Origin: an uncultured Oscillospiraceae bacterium
GTDB lineage: Bacteria; Bacillota; Clostridia; Oscillospirales; Oscillospiraceae
Reading direction: 5' to 3'
DNA: 6,576 nucleotides
Assembly: GCA_934573945.1 (NCBI GenBank)
Contig: CAKTMQ010000092.1
Coordinates: forward strand, 1-6,576
Part shown: positions 5,808 to 6,576 of the stretch, in pieces
How positions within the stretch are numbered: the first letter of the stretch is position 1
How the letters are laid out: every line of letters starts with the position of its first letter
Made by a program: the position numbers and the translations under genes
The notes under the pieces: model-generated
Database searches by the model: none
What the model saw: only the letters and a program-made list of their open reading frames with translations
What the model was told of the DNA's origin: nothing

Positions 5808-6470
5808 TCAGCGAAAATCCTGTCCGGCCTCGTCCAGAATGGCACGGCGGCGCACCCGGGTAAAGTCCGGCGTCAGCTCCGGCAGATGGGCGGCAACGGC
5901 CTTTTCCACCAGCTGGGGGTTCAGCCCCGGATTCTGCGCCTGCACGGTGACGTCCAAATGCAGCGCATGGCTGTCCGCCGTCACCGCGACGGCGCGGATC
6001 ATCGGTGCGATGTCCACATCCGCCAGCTCCTTGCGCTTGGTACGCTTCTGGATCACCAGCGTGTCCCGCGACAGCAGCGCCCGCAGCTTCTCCGCGCCGT
6101 CTGCCGGCACGCCCGCGTCATACTCCAGCGTTACCTCCGCCCGCAGGCTCGCCAGCTCACGCACCGGTCTGACCGCTGGATAACACGCCAGCACACGGAT
6201 ACCGGTGGGCATTCCGGTATTCAGCTTTTCAGCGATACCGCTGCCGTCGGTCTCCTGTGTCACCTCGAAATCCAGCAGTTCACAGTCGCTGGACTGCCCC
6301 ACCGGCAGGGGCAGCACAATGGAGATGATAGGATGGGGATGATAGCCCTGGGTATGCTTGATCTCCAGCTCAGTGCGGGGAAAGCAGCGCTGGAAGGTAC
6401 GCATCAGATCCAGATGGGAGATATACGCCGCCTGGGCCTCCTTTACAAACAACAGCCGCAGCTTAGACAT
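5808..6470 (-). CDS. DUF2344 / TIGR03936 family radical SAM-linked protein
   Basis: This 220-residue cytoplasmic protein belongs to the family found beside, or fused to, a B12-binding-type radical SAM protein. Family features visible are the N-terminal LRLLFVKEAQAAYISHLDLM (5-23), the QGYHPHP motif (41-47), LPLPVG (53-58), LLDFEV (65-70), DVDI (151-154) and GLNP (182-185). No catalytic site is known and no membrane segment is visible. The ATG at 6470 has AGGAGGG (6484-6478) with a 7-base spacer and overlaps the radical SAM gene's stop by 8 bases, implying coupled translation of the pair. In many Firmicutes the next gene is RNase G/E followed by rplU; here it is rplS, after a gap with its own promoter. 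No convincing intrinsic terminator follows: GAGCGG/CCGCTC arms at about 5811-5782 can pair, but no U-tract follows directly. Confidence 0.9.
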   Translation of the reverse strand: MSKLRLLFVKEAQAAYISHLDLMRTFQRCFPRTELEIKHTQGYHPHPIISIVLPLPVGQSSDCELLDFEVTQETDGSGIAEKLNTGMPTGIRVLACYPAVRPVRELASLRAEVTLEYDAGVPADGAEKLRALLSRDTLVIQKRTKRKELADVDIAPMIRAVAVTADSHALHLDVTVQAQNPGLNPQLVEKAVAAHLPELTPDFTRVRRRAILDEAGQDFR

Positions 6471-6576
6471 CGCACTTCCCTCCTACCAGCTTATTGGCGC
6501 CGCAGCCGTTGCAGCGGGTGCGGCAGTCCGGCGTGGTAACGCCCGCCACGGCGTTTTCATATTCACGCCACAGATA
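6463..6576 (-). CDS. radical SAM family protein (TIGR03960-like), C-terminal fragment
   Basis: Reading the minus strand from the window edge gives 37 codons then TAA (6465-6463). The peptide starts YLWREYENAVAGVTTPDCR and continues TRCNGCGANKL. A Cys-rich DCRxxCxxCG tail of this kind is typical of the large radical SAM protein that precedes DUF2344 genes, and the 8-base overlap with that gene supports the assignment. The radical SAM core and any cobalamin-binding domain lie outside the window, so they cannot be checked. Cysteines at fragment residues 18, 22 and 25 are spaced CX3CX2C, with another at 35. They could bind an auxiliary iron-sulfur cluster or zinc. The identity is inferred from this tail and the neighbour. 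Confidence 0.8.
   Translation of the reverse strand, partial: YLWREYENAVAGVTTPDCRTRCNGCGANKLVGGKCDV

Noticed and set aside
5782..5811. Possible terminator after the DUF2344 gene (GAGCGG/CCGCTC arms)
   Set aside because: Only a 6-bp stem with a 16-base loop and no U-tract directly after it, so not listed as a terminator.
1..6576. Search for tRNA or rRNA genes, direct repeats, CRISPR, IS ends or phage-like genes
   Set aside because: Almost all of the window is accounted for by same-strand housekeeping genes, and the gaps are short. No repeat family or foreign-looking segment was visible by eye.

Overview
This window looks like ordinary chromosomal housekeeping DNA from a fairly GC-rich clostridial Firmicute, most likely of the Oscillospiraceae/Ruminococcaceae type. 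That placement is an inference from three things: the gene neighbourhoods (tig-clpP, rplS-ylqF-rnhB-yraN, and a radical SAM protein followed by its DUF2344 partner), the strong GGAGG-type ribosome binding sites, and the protein sequences themselves. All nine genes lie on the minus strand, so transcription runs from high to low coordinates. I see no RNA gene, mobile element, CRISPR array, phage gene or pseudogene.

Layout in the direction of transcription. At 6576-6463 is the last 37 codons of a radical SAM protein, overlapping by 8 bases the complete gene for its usual partner, a DUF2344 radical SAM-linked protein (6470-5808). A 213-base gap follows. It holds a strong sigma-A-type promoter with an A/T-rich upstream stretch and a foldable leader resembling the known L19 leaders, and it leads into rplS (5594-5256). 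A perfect 13-bp hairpin with a U-tract (5240-5211) ends rplS.

Immediately downstream, an extended -10 promoter whose poor -35 falls next to the terminator starts a tight five-gene run: ylqF/rbgA (50S assembly GTPase, GTG start), rnhB (RNase HII), a YraN-family nuclease-fold protein, an M19 membrane-type dipeptidase and a calcineurin-like metallophosphoesterase. Its genes are separated by at most 45 bases, and two junctions are overlapping or nearly so. A 112-base gap with a plausible promoter then leads to tig (trigger factor, 1468-143). After 56 bases comes the start of clpP (86-1, cut by the window edge).

Functionally the window combines ribosome production (L19, RbgA), protein folding and turnover (trigger factor, ClpP), genome maintenance (RNase HII, perhaps YraN) and peptide or phosphate-ester hydrolysis. 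I did not find an undescribed system. The points most worth a second look are: an Ala replacing the normally conserved Arg of the RNase HII GRG motif; the candidate L19 autoregulatory leader; a Cys-rich CX3CX2C tail on the radical SAM protein; rplS sitting next to the radical SAM pair rather than trmD; and a CtsR-like heptad in front of clpP.
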